64,000 bases of DNA. Source: a bacterium (lineage in GTDB: Bacteria > Actinomycetota > Thermoleophilia > Solirubrobacterales > Solirubrobacteraceae). The translations under genes were made by a program, and so were the position numbers. The notes beneath the pieces are model-generated. The model saw only the letters and a program-made list of their open reading frames with translations. It was not told the origin of the DNA and did not search any database. The stretch lies in the NCBI GenBank assembly GCA_021323635.1, contig JAJPKQ010000037.1:62001-126000 (forward strand). The letters are read 5' to 3'. Positions 23,876-35,684 of this stretch are shown one piece after another (within the stretch, counting starts at the first letter, position 1; every line of letters begins with the position of its first letter).

Positions 23876-25651
23876 TCACCTGACCAGCACCGCCATGCGG
23901 ACGCTCACCCAGCGCCGATGTGAGCGCCAGCGCAGGATCAGGGTGTAAAGGCCCCGCTTGATCTGCCTGCGCTCGATCAGAAACAGCCTGAGCTTGCCGC
24001 CTTTGAGGCTTAGGGCTATGCCTTGGGCGTAGCGGCGGCCGCCTTTGACTAGGCGTGCTCTGGTGACTGCGGAGTTTGCACTGGTGTGGATGGCGCTGTT
24101 GGCTTTGATGCTGCTACAGATGCGGCTCGGGCGCTTGTCTGGGCCCTTGGTGGTTGTCAGGCAGGTGATGATCAGTGCCTCGCCCGTGGGGCCCCGTGGG
24201 CCTGTTGGGCCTGTCGGCCCGCTGCGACCGCTTGGGCCGGTTGAGCCCGTATTCCCGCTTGCGCCTGTGGGGCCTGCTTGGCCAGTTGGGCCGGTGGCAC
24301 CGGTTGCTCCAGATGCTCCGGTTGCGCCAGTGGGCCCAATGGGGCCTGAGTTTGCCGGTAGACCGGTTCCGGAGAGCTTGATTTCCGAAGCGCCTTCGCC
24401 GTTGCCTTGGAGCTTGAGCGTGGCGGTGGCTTTGCCTTCTGCTTGCGGGGTGAAGGAGATTGTGATCTTGCAGACCTGCTTGAAGTAGAGGGTCGCTCCT
24501 TCGCAGTGATTTTCAAGCAAGCTGAAGTCGGCTTTCCCTTCGCCTTCGATCGCTGCGCCGGAGATGCTCAGGGACTGGGCGCCGAGGTTTTCGACAGCGA
24601 CGATCTGAGCAGCAGATTCCTGCCCGATTGTCATCGTGCCGAAGGAGCCGCCGCTGAGCGAGGCGCTTGGGGCTGAATAGAAGAGTTCGGCGCTGTTGAG
24701 GAAGCCGCTGTTGTTTAAGCCCCCCGCGATCAGGACTTGGCCGTTTGGCAGCGTTGTGGCGACGGCTCCGTAGCGTGCGGCTGTCATCGAGCCGGCGAGG
24801 GCGCTGAAGCTGCCGGTGGCCGGGTTGTAGAGTTCGGCGCTGTTGAGGTAGCCGATTTCGTTTAAGCCCCCCGCGATCAGGACTTGGCCGTTTGGCAGGC
24901 TGGTGGCGGTGGCCCCGTAGCGTGCGGCTGCCATCGAGCCGGTGAGGGCGCTGAAGCTGCCCGTGGCCGGGTTGTAGAGTTCGGCGCTGTTGAGGAGGCT
25001 GCCGTTGTAGCCGCCTGCGATCAGGACTTGGCCGTTTGGCAGGCTGGTGGCTGTGGCCCCGTAGCGTGCGGTTGTCATCGAGTCTGTGAGGGCGCTGAAG
25101 CTGCCGGTGGTCGGGTTGTAGAGTTCGGCGCTGTTGAAATAGCTGCCGTTGTAGCCACCCGCGATCAGGACTTGGCCGTTTGGCAGGCTGGTGGCGGTGG
25201 CGCTGTAGCGTGCGGTTGTCATCGAGTCTGTGAGGGCGCTGAAGCTGCCCGTCGCCGGGTTGTAGAGTTCGGCGCTGTTGAGATAGCTGCCGTTGTAGCC
25301 ACCCGCGATCAGGACTTGGCCGTTTGGCAGGCCAGCGGCCGCGGCTCCTTCGCGTGCGGTTGTCGTCGAGCCGGCGAGGGTGGCAATGCTGCCTGTGGCG
25401 GGAATGTAGAGTTCGGCGCTGGTGAGATAGCTGCCGTTTAAGCCCCCCGCGATCAGCACATCGCCGTTTGGCAGGTTGGCGGCGGTGGCGTGGTAGCGCG
25501 CGCTCGCCATCGCCCCGACACCAAGCCCTGAGAAATAGGGCGCCGGCGTTTCGGCCCGAGCTGGCGGCGTGCCCAGGACGCCCAGAGCAAGTGTAGTCGC
25601 GACCGCCGCTGCCAGAGCCCACATTGCAGGTTGAGCTGATCTGATGTGCAT
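23876..25651 (-). CDS. Exported mosaic protein: kelch-like repeats + choice-of-anchor D-like domain + collagen-like GXY tract + basic C-terminal tail
   Basis: signal peptide [22 protein letters not shown]; ~6 copies of [69 protein letters not shown]...; (GXY)19. Confidence 0.8.
   Translation of the reverse strand: MHIRSAQPAMWALAAAVATTLALGVLGTPPARAETPAPYFSGLGVGAMASARYHATAANLPNGDVLIAGGLNGSYLTSAELYIPATGSIATLAGSTTTAREGAAAAGLPNGQVLIAGGYNGSYLNSAELYNPATGSFSALTDSMTTARYSATATSLPNGQVLIAGGYNGSYFNSAELYNPTTGSFSALTDSMTTARYGATATSLPNGQVLIAGGYNGSLLNSAELYNPATGSFSALTGSMAAARYGATATSLPNGQVLIAGGLNEIGYLNSAELYNPATGSFSALAGSMTAARYGAVATTLPNGQVLIAGGLNNSGFLNSAELFYSAPSASLSGGSFGTMTIGQESAAQIVAVENLGAQSLSISGAAIEGEGKADFSLLENHCEGATLYFKQVCKITISFTPQAEGKATATLKLQGNGEGASEIKLSGTGLPANSGPIGPTGATGASGATGATGPTGQAGPTGASGNTGSTGPSGRSGPTGPTGPRGPTGEALIITCLTTTKGPDKRPSRICSSIKANSAIHTSANSAVTRARLVKGGRRYAQGIALSLKGGKLRLFLIERRQIKRGLYTLILRWRSHRRWVSVRMAVLVR
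24176..24346 (-). repeat. Collagen-like GXY repeat (19 triplets)
   Basis: [57 protein letters not shown]. Confidence 0.9.
24690..25540 (-). repeat. ~144-147 bp tandem repeats encoding kelch-like blades
   Basis: GATCAGGACTTGGCCGTTTGGCAG recurs about every 144 bp (near 24728, 24875, 25019, 25163, 25307, with a diverged copy near 25450). Confidence 0.88.
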
Positions 25652-25794
25652 GTGCGGCGCTCCTCCTCTGTCTTTTCTGGATGGCTTGCGTATATTGGCC
25701 AGCCACCCTTCATCGGTCAGCCTGAACTGCATCCAATCCTTGGAGCGCGCTTACAAGGGTCAAGCGGCCGGTATCGGTGCGTAAAGTCTGCCAT

Positions 25795-26019
25795 CTTCAC
25801 TCGGCGTGAGCATCCCCAGCGCGCTGTATCGGCGCCCTAGCGGTGGAAGACCTCAACATACTCGAAGATCGGGTTTGCCAGCTCCAGAGGCGTCCGCCAG
25901 CGCTCGCGATTGAGCAGCTCAACCTGCATCCGTGCACAGAACGCCTCCATCATGGCGGTATTGAAGGCGTCGCCAACGCGGCCCATCGAGAGCTCAAGCC
26001 CGACGCTTGTGACCAGCAC
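25795..26019 (-). pseudogene. IS3-family transposase (OrfB) C-terminal remnant, frameshifted
   Basis: GLELSMGRVGDAFNTAMMEAFCARMQVELLNRERWRTPLELANPIFEYVEVFHR, then in another frame RRYSALGMLTPSED; lacks the upstream DDE core. Confidence 0.8.
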
Positions 26020-26140
26020 GCTTGAGCCCCGCCGAGCTCAGGTGGCCGATTCAGGCTCGGGTTCGCCCGCCACGATCGGCCGCACGTCGGCGCAAAGCTC
26101 CGCCGGCGCCAGCGTCAGGCCGGCATCGCCGCGATCCTGA

Positions 26141-27583
26141 CTAGAGCCCAAGCTGCTCTCGGATCAGGGCGCTCACAGCCTGCCCGTCGGCGCGCCCGCG
26201 ACTGGCGCGCATGACGTGGCCGACGATCGGCCCGATCGCCTTGCCCTCGCCGGCGCGCACCTGCTCGGCCGCCTGCGGGTTTGCTGCGATCGCCTCCGCC
26301 ACCATGCGCGCAAGCTCGCCCTCGTCAGATAGCGCCTCAAGGCCCTCGGCCGCTGCGATCTGCGCGGGGTCGCCGCCTTCGGCGAGCATCCGCTCGAGCA
26401 CCTGGCGTGCGCCGCCGACGCTGAGGCGACCGGCCGCAAGCAGCGCGACCAGCTGCGCAAGCGCAGCCGGCGGCACATTGCCGCCCTGCGTCTCGAGCTC
26501 TCCCGCCGCGCGCGGCAGCAGCTCCTCGCTCAGCCAGGTCGCGATCAGGCGCGGCTCGGGCGTCGGCTGCAGGGCGCCGGCTGCGGCCAGCGAGGCCTCG
26601 AAATACGCATACAGCTCACCGCGAAAGGCGAGCTGGCGGGCAAGCTGCTCAGGCAGCGCCAGCGTCTCGCGCAGGCGCCGCGCGCGCGCGCTCGGCAGCT
26701 CCGGGATCGCCGCGCGCGCGCGCTTCACCATCGCCTCGCTGATCAGGACCGGGGGCAGATCGGGCTCGGGGAAGTAGCGGTAGTCGTGCGCCTGCTCCTT
26801 TGAGCGCATCACCTCGAGGCTGCCGCTTGCTGGGTCGAAGTGCAGGGTCTCCTGCGCCACCTCTCCCCCGCCCTCGACGATCGCCTCCTGGCGAGCGATC
26901 TCCGCGGCGATGCCACGTTCCAGGAAGCGGAAGGAGTTCATGTTCTTCAGCTCGGTCTTCACTCCCAGTTGCGTGCTGCCCACAGGCCTGATCGAGACGT
27001 TCGCGTCAGCGCGTAGCGAGCCCTCCTCCATGTTCACGTCGCTCACCCCCAGCTCGCGCAGGGTGGCGCGCAGCAGCCGCAGCCAGGCGCCGGCCTGCTC
27101 GGCAGAGCGCAGGTCCGGCTCGGTGACGATCTCTACCAGCGGCGTGCCGCCGCGGTTGAAGTCGACCAGCGAGGTCTCCGACCCGTGGATTCGCCCCGAG
27201 GCGCCGACGTGGATCAGCTTTGCTGCATCCTCCTCCAGGTGGACGCGGTGGATGCGCACGCCCTCAAGCTCGCCGCCGCGGCAGAGCGGCTCGTCGTACT
27301 GGGAGATCTGATAGCCCTTGGGCAGGTCGGGGTAGAAGTAGTTCTTGCGGTGAAAGATCGAGCGCGGCGCAAGCTCCGATCCGAGCGCCTGACCGATCAT
27401 CAGCCCAAAGTGCACCGCCTGCGCGTTTGCCACCGGCAGCGCGCCCGGCAGCCCCAGGCAGACAGGGCAGGTGAGCGTGTTGGGCTCCGCTCCGAAGGCG
27501 ACCGCGCAGGAGCAGAACATCTTTGTCGCGGTGGCCAGCTGCACGTGGATCTCAAGGCCGATCACCGGCTCGTAGGCGCTCAC
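26141..27583 (-). CDS. gatB: Aspartyl/glutamyl-tRNA amidotransferase subunit B
   Basis: YEPVIGLEIHVQLATATKMFCSCAVAFGAEPNTLTCPVCLGLPGALPVAN...FNRGGTPLVEIVTEPD. Confidence 0.96.
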   Translation of the reverse strand: MSAYEPVIGLEIHVQLATATKMFCSCAVAFGAEPNTLTCPVCLGLPGALPVANAQAVHFGLMIGQALGSELAPRSIFHRKNYFYPDLPKGYQISQYDEPLCRGGELEGVRIHRVHLEEDAAKLIHVGASGRIHGSETSLVDFNRGGTPLVEIVTEPDLRSAEQAGAWLRLLRATLRELGVSDVNMEEGSLRADANVSIRPVGSTQLGVKTELKNMNSFRFLERGIAAEIARQEAIVEGGGEVAQETLHFDPASGSLEVMRSKEQAHDYRYFPEPDLPPVLISEAMVKRARAAIPELPSARARRLRETLALPEQLARQLAFRGELYAYFEASLAAAGALQPTPEPRLIATWLSEELLPRAAGELETQGGNVPPAALAQLVALLAAGRLSVGGARQVLERMLAEGGDPAQIAAAEGLEALSDEGELARMVAEAIAANPQAAEQVRAGEGKAIGPIVGHVMRASRGRADGQAVSALIREQLGL

Positions 27584-29172
27584 GCTGGCCCTCCCTGGTG
27601 TATGCCGCCCGCCTCGCCGCCGGCGCCATTGACATGCGCGTGCCCAAGGCCCCTGTGCCTGCGCGCGGGAGAGCCGTCGAAGCCAAGCGCTTGCTCGAGC
27701 GCGTGGGCCACCTCCAGCAGCGGCCCCTCGGAGAAGGCCGGCCCGGCTATCTGGAGGCCGATCGGCATCCCTGAGGCCGAGTCGCCCGGCTTGCCGCTGA
27801 GGCCGCAGGGAATCGAGATCGCCGGGATGCCCGCCAGCGACATCGGCACGGTGAAGTAGTCGTTGAGGTACATCTGCCAGGGACTCTGAACCGCCCCGAG
27901 CTCGAAGGCGACCGTGGCCGCAGTGGGTGTGAGCAGGAAGTCGACCTTCGGCGCCGCCGCGCCCCTGGCCGCGCGCCCCTCGCCGGCGAACAGCCGTCTG
28001 AAGTCCTCGGCGATCAGCGTCCTTACCTTCTGCGCCTGGCCGTAGTAGGCGTCGTAGTAGCCCGCGGAGAGGACATAGGTGCCGAGCATGATCCGCCGCT
28101 TGACCTCAGCGCCGAAGCCCTCGCTGCGGCTCTGCGCATACATCGCATAGAGCTCGCGCCGGGCCCGCTCGTCGCCTGAGCGATGACCAAAGCGGACGCC
28201 GTCGAAGCGCGCGAGGTTGGAGGAGGCCTCGGCCGGGGCAAGGACGTAGTAGGCGGAGAGGGCAAGCGCGGCGTGCGGCAGCGAGACCTCCTCGATCCGC
28301 GCGCCCAGGCTCATTGCGAGCTCGAGCGCGCGCTCGAAGGCCGCCTGCACTCCCGGTTCGATCCCCCCCGCCTGCGCGCCCGCCTGCGCGGAGAGCTCGC
28401 GCGCGACGCCGAAGGTGACACCTTCGAGATCTGTCCGTTGCGGCAGCGCCAGCGGCTCGGGCAGCCCGACCGAGGTAGCGTCGCGCCGGTCGCGCCCTGC
28501 GATCGCTCCCAGCAGCAGCGCGGCGTCGCGGACGCTGCGGCTGAGCGGCCCGGCCTGGTCGAGCGAGGACGCGAAGGCGATCATCCCGTGGCGGGAGACC
28601 GCGCCGTAAGTGGGCTTCAGCCCGACGATCCCGCAGAAGGAGGCCGGCTGGCGGATCGAGCCGCCGGTGTCGGTCCCCAGCGCCCAGGGCACCAGGCCCG
28701 CAGCGACCGCCGCCGCCGAGCCGCCCGAGGATCCGCCGGGCACCCGATTGCGGTCCCAGGGGTTTCTGACCGCGCCAAAGGCGCAGTGCTCGGTCGATGA
28801 GCCCATCGCAAACTCGTCCTGGTTGGTCTTGCCCAGCAGCGGCGCCCCGGCATCGAGCGCGCGTTGCACCGCCGTTGCGGTGTAGGGAGGGATGTAGCCC
28901 TTGAGCATCAGCGATCCTGACTGGCTGGGAGCGCCAGCCGTGCAGAAGAGGTCCTTGACGCCAAGCGGCACCCCGCCCAGCGGCGCCTCCGCCGCGCTCG
29001 AGCCATCGGGCACGCCCGCGGCAAGCCAGCAGAAGCAGTTGAGCTCAAGAGCCTCGGGCTCCTGCGCGCGGGAGCGGTAGAAGGCAAAGAGCTCGCCGGG
29101 GTCAAGCTCGCCGGCATGGGCCGCCGCGGCGGTCGCCTCCGCCGAGAGCTCCAAGATGTCGGAGACGCCCAC
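27580..29172 (-). CDS. gatA: Aspartyl/glutamyl-tRNA amidotransferase subunit A
   Basis: GVPLGVKDLFCTAGAPSQSGSLMLKGYIPPYTATAVQRALDAGAPLLGKTNQDEFAMGSSTE...VPGGSSGGSAAAVAAGL...GTDTGGSIRQPASFCGIVGLKPTYG. Confidence 0.96.
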   Translation of the reverse strand: MGVSDILELSAEATAAAAHAGELDPGELFAFYRSRAQEPEALELNCFCWLAAGVPDGSSAAEAPLGGVPLGVKDLFCTAGAPSQSGSLMLKGYIPPYTATAVQRALDAGAPLLGKTNQDEFAMGSSTEHCAFGAVRNPWDRNRVPGGSSGGSAAAVAAGLVPWALGTDTGGSIRQPASFCGIVGLKPTYGAVSRHGMIAFASSLDQAGPLSRSVRDAALLLGAIAGRDRRDATSVGLPEPLALPQRTDLEGVTFGVARELSAQAGAQAGGIEPGVQAAFERALELAMSLGARIEEVSLPHAALALSAYYVLAPAEASSNLARFDGVRFGHRSGDERARRELYAMYAQSRSEGFGAEVKRRIMLGTYVLSAGYYDAYYGQAQKVRTLIAEDFRRLFAGEGRAARGAAAPKVDFLLTPTAATVAFELGAVQSPWQMYLNDYFTVPMSLAGIPAISIPCGLSGKPGDSASGMPIGLQIAGPAFSEGPLLEVAHALEQALGFDGSPARRHRGLGHAHVNGAGGEAGGIHQGGPA

Positions 29173-29212
29173 TACCTGCTCCTTGCTCTGTGTGCGCCTG
29201 CCGTGTCCATCG

Positions 29213-29497
29213 CTAAGCCTGCGGGCTGGGGACGAGAAAGCCTTCCTCGCTTGCCTCGGGCGCGCCCGCAAGCGCATCCGCGCGCGCCAGCGAGGGCTGC
29301 ACCTCGTCGGCGCGCAGCGTGCCCTCAGCAAGGGCAAGGTGCGCAGTCGGGGCGACGTCGGTGACATCGGCCGCAGCGATTCGCTCAACGTGAGTGAGGA
29401 TCTCCGAGAGCTCGCGCGCATAGCGCTCGACCTCTTCCTCAGAGAGATCCAGGCGCGCAAGCTGTGCGATCTGCAGAACCTGTGCGCGATCGATCAT
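29213..29497 (-). CDS. gatC: Aspartyl/glutamyl-tRNA amidotransferase subunit C
   Basis: [53 protein letters not shown]. Confidence 0.93.
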   Translation of the reverse strand: MIDRAQVLQIAQLARLDLSEEEVERYARELSEILTHVERIAAADVTDVAPTAHLALAEGTLRADEVQPSLARADALAGAPEASEEGFLVPSPQA

Positions 29498-29985
29498 CGC
29501 GGGGCCCCCGCATCGCTGGAAGCAGCGCCACCGGGAGTAGGCGGCGGCTTGGGCGCGACGGTCGGAGGCTCGTAGGCGTCGGTGCGCTCGTCGCGCATCG
29601 CGCCCCAGCAGCCGACCAGACAGAGCAGCGCGCCCGCCAGCAGGAGCCAGCCGCCGGCGGCAACGCCGCCGGCGCCCGTCGGTCGCTCGAGCACGCGCAC
29701 GATCGCCGCGATCACGCCTGCGATCGCACCCCAGGTCGCCCACACCGCGGTGGCAATCGGCACCGCGCTGGAGCGCTCGAAGATCGCGCTTGCCGCGACC
29801 GCGATGGCGCCCACGCCCGCCAGCATCACAAAGGCGGCCGCCGGCCCGAACGTCGCCCACAGCGACAGCGACCCGCCGCCGGCGCGATCGTATGCGGGCA
29901 GCAGCATTCCGGCGATCAGGCAGGCGGCGCCCGCGAGGGCGATCAGCTCCCCGGAGCGCAGGCGCATCAGGCCGCGGCGCCTCAT
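29494..29985 (-). CDS. Four-TM membrane protein of unknown function
   Basis: [33 protein letters not shown]...; overlaps gatC and folD by 4 bp each. Confidence 0.65.
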   Translation of the reverse strand: MRRRGLMRLRSGELIALAGAACLIAGMLLPAYDRAGGGSLSLWATFGPAAAFVMLAGVGAIAVAASAIFERSSAVPIATAVWATWGAIAGVIAAIVRVLERPTGAGGVAAGGWLLLAGALLCLVGCWGAMRDERTDAYEPPTVAPKPPPTPGGAASSDAGAPR

Positions 29986-30860
29986 CTTGCGGTCACCTGC
30001 ATCTGCGCTGCCTGAAGCGTGTTTGCAAGCAGCATCGCAATCGTCATCGGCCCGACGCCCCCCGGCACAGGGGTGATCGCGGAGGCCACCGCGGCCACCT
30101 CCGCGAAGTCCACATCACCGACCAGGCCGCTTCGGTTCCCTGCCTCCTGCGGGCTGATGCGGCTGATGCCCACATCGATCACGACCGCCCCCTCCTTGAC
30201 CCAGTCCCCGCGCACCATCCGCGGGCGCCCCGCCGCTGCGATCAGCAGATCCGCGCGCCGGGTGACCTCCGCGAGGTTGCGCGTGCGTGAGTGGCAGATC
30301 GTCACGGTCGCGTTGGCAAGCAGCAGCAGCGCCGCCATCGGCTTGCCAAAGAGGTTGGAGCGGCCGATCACGACCGCCTCTCTGCCCTCCAGCGCGACGC
30401 CCGCCTCCTCGAGCAGGCGCATCACCCCCAGCGGCGTGCACGGCCGCAGCCCCTCGCGCCCCAGCGCGAGCAGCCCGGCATTGATCGGCGTCAGCCCGTC
30501 GACGTCCTTGAGCGGGTCGATCATCGCGATCAGCTCCTGTGCGGGAAGATGGGCCGGCAGCGGCAGCTGCAGCAGCACGCCGCTCACCGCCGGGTCCGTG
30601 CACAGCCGCGAGAGCAGCTCGGCAACCTCGTTGCGATCGGCATCCGCGGGCAGGCGCTCGTCGAAGGCCGCCATGCCAACCTCGCGGCAGGCGCGCTGCT
30701 TGCCCTCGACGTAGACGGTGGACGCGGGATCCTCGCCCACGAGCACCGTCGCCAGCCCGGGTGGCGCGCCATGCGCACGCTGGTGCTCTGCCACCCGCTC
30801 GGCCAGCTGCGCGCGCACCCGCGCAGCAACCGCCTTGCCGTCGATCACCTCTGCCTGCAC
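29982..30860 (-). CDS. folD: Methylenetetrahydrofolate dehydrogenase/cyclohydrolase
   Basis: [29 protein letters not shown]...[14 protein letters not shown]...[18 protein letters not shown]...[18 protein letters not shown]...[16 protein letters not shown]. Confidence 0.96.
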   Translation of the reverse strand: MQAEVIDGKAVAARVRAQLAERVAEHQRAHGAPPGLATVLVGEDPASTVYVEGKQRACREVGMAAFDERLPADADRNEVAELLSRLCTDPAVSGVLLQLPLPAHLPAQELIAMIDPLKDVDGLTPINAGLLALGREGLRPCTPLGVMRLLEEAGVALEGREAVVIGRSNLFGKPMAALLLLANATVTICHSRTRNLAEVTRRADLLIAAAGRPRMVRGDWVKEGAVVIDVGISRISPQEAGNRSGLVGDVDFAEVAAVASAITPVPGGVGPMTIAMLLANTLQAAQMQVTAR

Positions 30861-30870
30861 CGGCCGGATG

Positions 30871-33192
30871 CTATAGGCGCCGGAGGTTTGCGTACTCGGT
30901 GAGCAGCGTGCGTTCGGACCCGTCCGAGGCGAAGCGCACAACAACCGCGCCGGGCCCGTCGAGCGCGGTGACCACACCCTCGCCAAAGAGGTCGTGCAGG
31001 ACGTCGTCGCCGACGGCGACCTGCAGGCCGCAGCCCACCGTCCCCGCACCCGCCGGTCGCCGTCCAGCTGAGCGCTGCAGCCCCCCCGCAGCGGGCCTGA
31101 GCGCGCGGCGCGAGGCGCCCTGCCAGCCCTCCTGCACGAGGCTCTCCGCAAGCACCTGCTCGGCGGGCAGCTCATCGAGAAAGCGGCTCGCCATCGTGTA
31201 TGAGCTTGCGCCGAAGCTGTAGCGACGCAGCGCCCGGGTGAGGTGCAGGAGCCGCATCGCGCGGGTCAGGCCGACATAGAAAAGGCGGCGCTCTTCTTCT
31301 AAGCCGCCCTCCTCGATCGCCCGCGAATGCGGGATCATGCCCTCCTCGCAGCCGATGATGAAGACGACCGGGTACTCGCTGCCCTTGGCGTTGTGCAGCG
31401 TCGTCAGCGTGACCGCCCCATCGGGCCCGTCCGCCGCCTGCGCCTCCTCGGCGGCACCGGCAAGCGCGGTCTGCTCGAGGAAGCGCTCGAGGCTGAGCGG
31501 CTCGGCCGCGGGCTCCCCCGCCAGCTCTGCCGCCAGCGCGACCAGCTGCTCGAGGTTCTCGATGCGCCCCTGCGCCTCAGGCGAGTCCTCTGCCTGCAAC
31601 GCCGCGATCATGCCGCTCTCGCGCAGGGTCGCTGCGATCAGCTCGGCAACCTCGATGCCGGAGGCGATGCGCGCGCGCAGGGAGTCAAGCAGCGCGGCGA
31701 GCTCGCGCAGCCCCCGCGCCGCGCCGCGGCTGACGCCGGGCACGCTCTCGGCGGAGGCTGCCAGCTCGCAGAGCGAGAGCCCCTGCTCGGCGGCGTAGGC
31801 CTGCAGCCTTGCAAGCGAGGAGGCACCGACGCCCCGCCGCGGCGTCGCCACCGCGCGCAGGAAGGCGACGCTGTCGCGGGGGTTGACCAGCAGCGAGAGG
31901 TAGGCGAGCGCATCCTTGATCTCAGCGCGCTCATAGAAGCGCGCGGCGCCGATCAGCCGGTAGGGGATCTGGTTGCGCACGAGCGCCTCCTCAAGCACCC
32001 GCGACATCGCGTTGGTGCGGTAGAAGACCGCGATCTCCGACAGCGCCCTGCCGCCCTCCAGCTGGCGCTCGATCTCACCCACCACATAGCGGGCCTCCGC
32101 ATGCTCGTCCTCGAGCTCGCTGATGCGCACCGGCTCCCCGGCGCCAAGCTCAGACCACAGCCGCTTGGGCAGGGCGGCGCTGTTGTTGGCGATCAGCGCG
32201 TTTGCGGCATCGAGAATGTGCTGCGTGGAGCGGTAGTTCTGCTCCAAGCGAATCACACGCGCCTCGGGGAAGTCGGCCTCGAAGTCGAGGATGTTTCGCA
32301 CATCGGCGCCGCGAAAGCCGTAGATCGACTGGGCGTCGTCGCCGACCACCGCGAGGTTACGCGCGCCGGGCGGCTTCTCCTCCTCCGCGCTGAGCTCCTC
32401 GCGAGCATCCGCTCGCACCGCAGCTGTGCGATCCGCCAAAAGGCGCACGATCCGGTACTGGGCCAGGTTCGTGTCCTGGTACTCGTCGATCAGGATGTGG
32501 CGGAAATGCAGCGCATAGCGGCTGCGCACCTCCGGATGGCGCTCGAAGAGGCGGACCGTCAGCCTCAGCAGGTCATCAAAGTCAAGCGCGTTGGCGCTCT
32601 GCAGCTCGCGCTCATAGCGGCTATAAGTCTCCGCCAGGAGCTCCTCGAAGCCGCCACGCGAGCGCTCGACCTCGCCGGCGGACAGCAGCTCGTTCTTGGC
32701 CTGCGAGATCCGGCTCTGCAGCAGCGCGGGCGCAAAGCGCTTGGTGTCGACGTCGAGCGACTCGAGCACCCGCTTGACAACGCGGCGAGAGTCTGCCTGG
32801 TCGTAGATAGTGAAGCTCGGCGTATATCCGAGCAGCTCGGCATGCGCTCGCAGCATCCGCGCGCAGACGGAGTGGAAGGTCGCGATCCAAAGGCCCTGCA
32901 CGCTGCGCTGAAGCAGCGCCTCTGCGCGCTCGCGCATCTCGCGTGCAGCCTTGTTGGTGAAGGTGATCGCCAGGATCTGATCGGGAGCTGCCTGGCCTGA
33001 GAAGACGAGATAGGCAAGGCGGTGCGTGAGCACGCGGGTCTTGCCCGAGCCGGCTCCGGCAAGGATCAGCAACGGCCCCTCACCGTGCGTCACCGCAGCG
33101 CGCTGTGGCTCGTTGAGGCCGCCCAGCAGCTCCTCCGCGCGGCCTGAAGCGCCGCCGCCCGCCTTGATGATCACCGTCTGGCCCATCGCCAC
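30871..33192 (-). CDS. pcrA: ATP-dependent DNA helicase UvrD/PcrA
   Basis: [37 protein letters not shown]...[11 protein letters not shown]...[18 protein letters not shown]...[16 protein letters not shown]. Confidence 0.95.
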   Translation of the reverse strand: MAMGQTVIIKAGGGASGRAEELLGGLNEPQRAAVTHGEGPLLILAGAGSGKTRVLTHRLAYLVFSGQAAPDQILAITFTNKAAREMRERAEALLQRSVQGLWIATFHSVCARMLRAHAELLGYTPSFTIYDQADSRRVVKRVLESLDVDTKRFAPALLQSRISQAKNELLSAGEVERSRGGFEELLAETYSRYERELQSANALDFDDLLRLTVRLFERHPEVRSRYALHFRHILIDEYQDTNLAQYRIVRLLADRTAAVRADAREELSAEEEKPPGARNLAVVGDDAQSIYGFRGADVRNILDFEADFPEARVIRLEQNYRSTQHILDAANALIANNSAALPKRLWSELGAGEPVRISELEDEHAEARYVVGEIERQLEGGRALSEIAVFYRTNAMSRVLEEALVRNQIPYRLIGAARFYERAEIKDALAYLSLLVNPRDSVAFLRAVATPRRGVGASSLARLQAYAAEQGLSLCELAASAESVPGVSRGAARGLRELAALLDSLRARIASGIEVAELIAATLRESGMIAALQAEDSPEAQGRIENLEQLVALAAELAGEPAAEPLSLERFLEQTALAGAAEEAQAADGPDGAVTLTTLHNAKGSEYPVVFIIGCEEGMIPHSRAIEEGGLEEERRLFYVGLTRAMRLLHLTRALRRYSFGASSYTMASRFLDELPAEQVLAESLVQEGWQGASRRALRPAAGGLQRSAGRRPAGAGTVGCGLQVAVGDDVLHDLFGEGVVTALDGPGAVVVRFASDGSERTLLTEYANLRRL

Positions 33193-33228
33193 TCAGCATA
33201 AGGGCGGCAGCGGCACGAGCGGGACCGC

Positions 33229-34002
33229 TCAGCCGCCGACCGGATTGCGGCCCTTGCGCGGCTTGGGAGGATGAGCAGACGCGCGAGCACCTGACGCCTT
33301 GCCGTTGCGCGCATTGGCTGCCGTGCCGGCGCCCGCGTCGCCAAGCGCCTCTTCGAGCGCCCCGATGCGCGCGGCCAGCGCTTCGATCGCCTCGGCGATC
33401 GGATCGGGCAGGTGGATCCAGTCGGTGTCCGGCCCCTCCGGCCGGCGCCCCTCCACGCGCACCGGATGGCCCGGATTGCCGACAACGGTCGTGTTCGGGG
33501 GCACATCGTTGATGACAACCGTGTTGGCGCCGATCTTGGCGCCATGACCTACGCGGATCGGCCCCAGCAGCTTCGCGCCGGAGCCGATCGTCACGTTGTC
33601 CTCGACCGTCGGATGGCGCTTGCCGCTCGCAAAGCCGGTGCCGCCTAGGGTCACACCCTGGTAGAGGGTGACATTCGCGCCGATCTGGGCGGTCTCGCCG
33701 ATCACGACCCCGGCGCCATGGTCGATGAAGAGGCCCTCGCCGATCTGCGCCGCCGGATGAATCTCGATCGCGGTCAGCGTGCGCGCGACCAGCGCGACGA
33801 GCCGCGGCGCAAGCGGAATGCGCGCGTCGCTCAGCGCATGCGCGACGCGATGGGCAAGCATCGCGTGGATGCCCGGCCAGGTGAGCACGATCTCTAGCGT
33901 GCTGGCCTCGCGCGCTGCGGGATCGCGCTGCCGGGCGGCTGCGACGTCGCGCCTGACCTCGAAGAGCATCCGCCGGGCGAGGGCAATCCCGGAGCTCAGC
34001 AT
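33229..34002 (-). CDS. cysE: Serine O-acetyltransferase
   Basis: HPAAQIGEGLFIDHGAGVVIGETAQIGANVTLYQGVTLGGTGFASGKRHPTVEDNVTIGSGAKLLGPIRVG (hexapeptide repeats). Confidence 0.93.
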   Translation of the reverse strand: MLSSGIALARRMLFEVRRDVAAARQRDPAAREASTLEIVLTWPGIHAMLAHRVAHALSDARIPLAPRLVALVARTLTAIEIHPAAQIGEGLFIDHGAGVVIGETAQIGANVTLYQGVTLGGTGFASGKRHPTVEDNVTIGSGAKLLGPIRVGHGAKIGANTVVINDVPPNTTVVGNPGHPVRVEGRRPEGPDTDWIHLPDPIAEAIEALAARIGALEEALGDAGAGTAANARNGKASGARASAHPPKPRKGRNPVGG

Positions 34003-34004
34003 GG

Positions 34005-34979
<975 letters not shown>

Positions 34980-35019
34980 CTGCCGCGCGCCGATGCCAGC
35001 GGCGCCGCGCAAGCTGCGT

Positions 35020-35574
35020 TCATCGCGCCTGGGCTTCGCGTTCCTTGGCTTCTTCTTCGATTTCCTTGGCGGCTTCAGCCGTTTCCTTGGCTTCGGAGCT
35101 CTTGCCTTCGCGCTTGAGCGTCGCCACTTCTTCGTTCAGTTCCTTGGCTTCCTGGCGGTCTTCGGCTGCCTGCCGGGAGGCACGCTTGCGGGCCGTCGCA
35201 GCCCGTTCGGAGGCGTTCTCGTGCGCTTCTGCTTCCGCTTCCTTGCTTGCCTGTGTCGCCTTCTTGCTCAGTTCGCTCGCTTCTTCTTCGGCGAGCTTGG
35301 CTTCTTCGCTCTTGCCTTCGGACTTCAGCTTCTTGGCTTCTTCGCTGGCTTCGGTGGCTTCATGGCGCTTTTCGCTGGCTTCTTCAGCTGCGCTTGCGGG
35401 CTTTGACGGCGCTTCGGATTCCGCGGCGGCGCTTTCCGTCGCGGTGCTCGCGCTGCCCGAGGTGCTCTTGCTCGTTGATGAGCCACAGGCGGCGGTGCCG
35501 AGGGCGATCAGCGGCGCGGCCAGCAGCGCAAGCAGGGGCCGGCGCAGGCGCAGGCGCTTGGCAGCGAGTCTCAT
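35020..35574 (-). CDS. E/K/A-rich coiled-coil lipoprotein
   Basis: lipobox LIALGTAACGSS; SEEAKKLKSEGKSEEAKLAEEEASELSKKATQASKEAEAEA...; Glu codons almost all GAA. Confidence 0.7.
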   Translation of the reverse strand: MRLAAKRLRLRRPLLALLAAPLIALGTAACGSSTSKSTSGSASTATESAAAESEAPSKPASAAEEASEKRHEATEASEEAKKLKSEGKSEEAKLAEEEASELSKKATQASKEAEAEAHENASERAATARKRASRQAAEDRQEAKELNEEVATLKREGKSSEAKETAEAAKEIEEEAKEREAQAR

Positions 35575-35684
35575 GCACCGCAGGGTACATGCTCGCGCCG
35601 ACGGAAGTGCCCCCCTCGCAGGTCGCAAGCGCAGGGCGGCGCCGATGCGGCTGCGCGGTGGTAGCCTAGATCGCGGAGATCGGG

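Noticed and set aside
24884-25441. Repetitive plus-strand ORF ([21 protein letters not shown]...)
   Set aside because: Antisense of the kelch-like repeats.
24690-25540. Regular ~144-bp repeats considered as CRISPR or satellite DNA
   Set aside because: The repeats stay in coding frame and encode blades; there are no unique spacers and no cas genes.
31327-33000. 557-aa plus-strand ORF
   Set aside because: Antisense of pcrA/uvrD.
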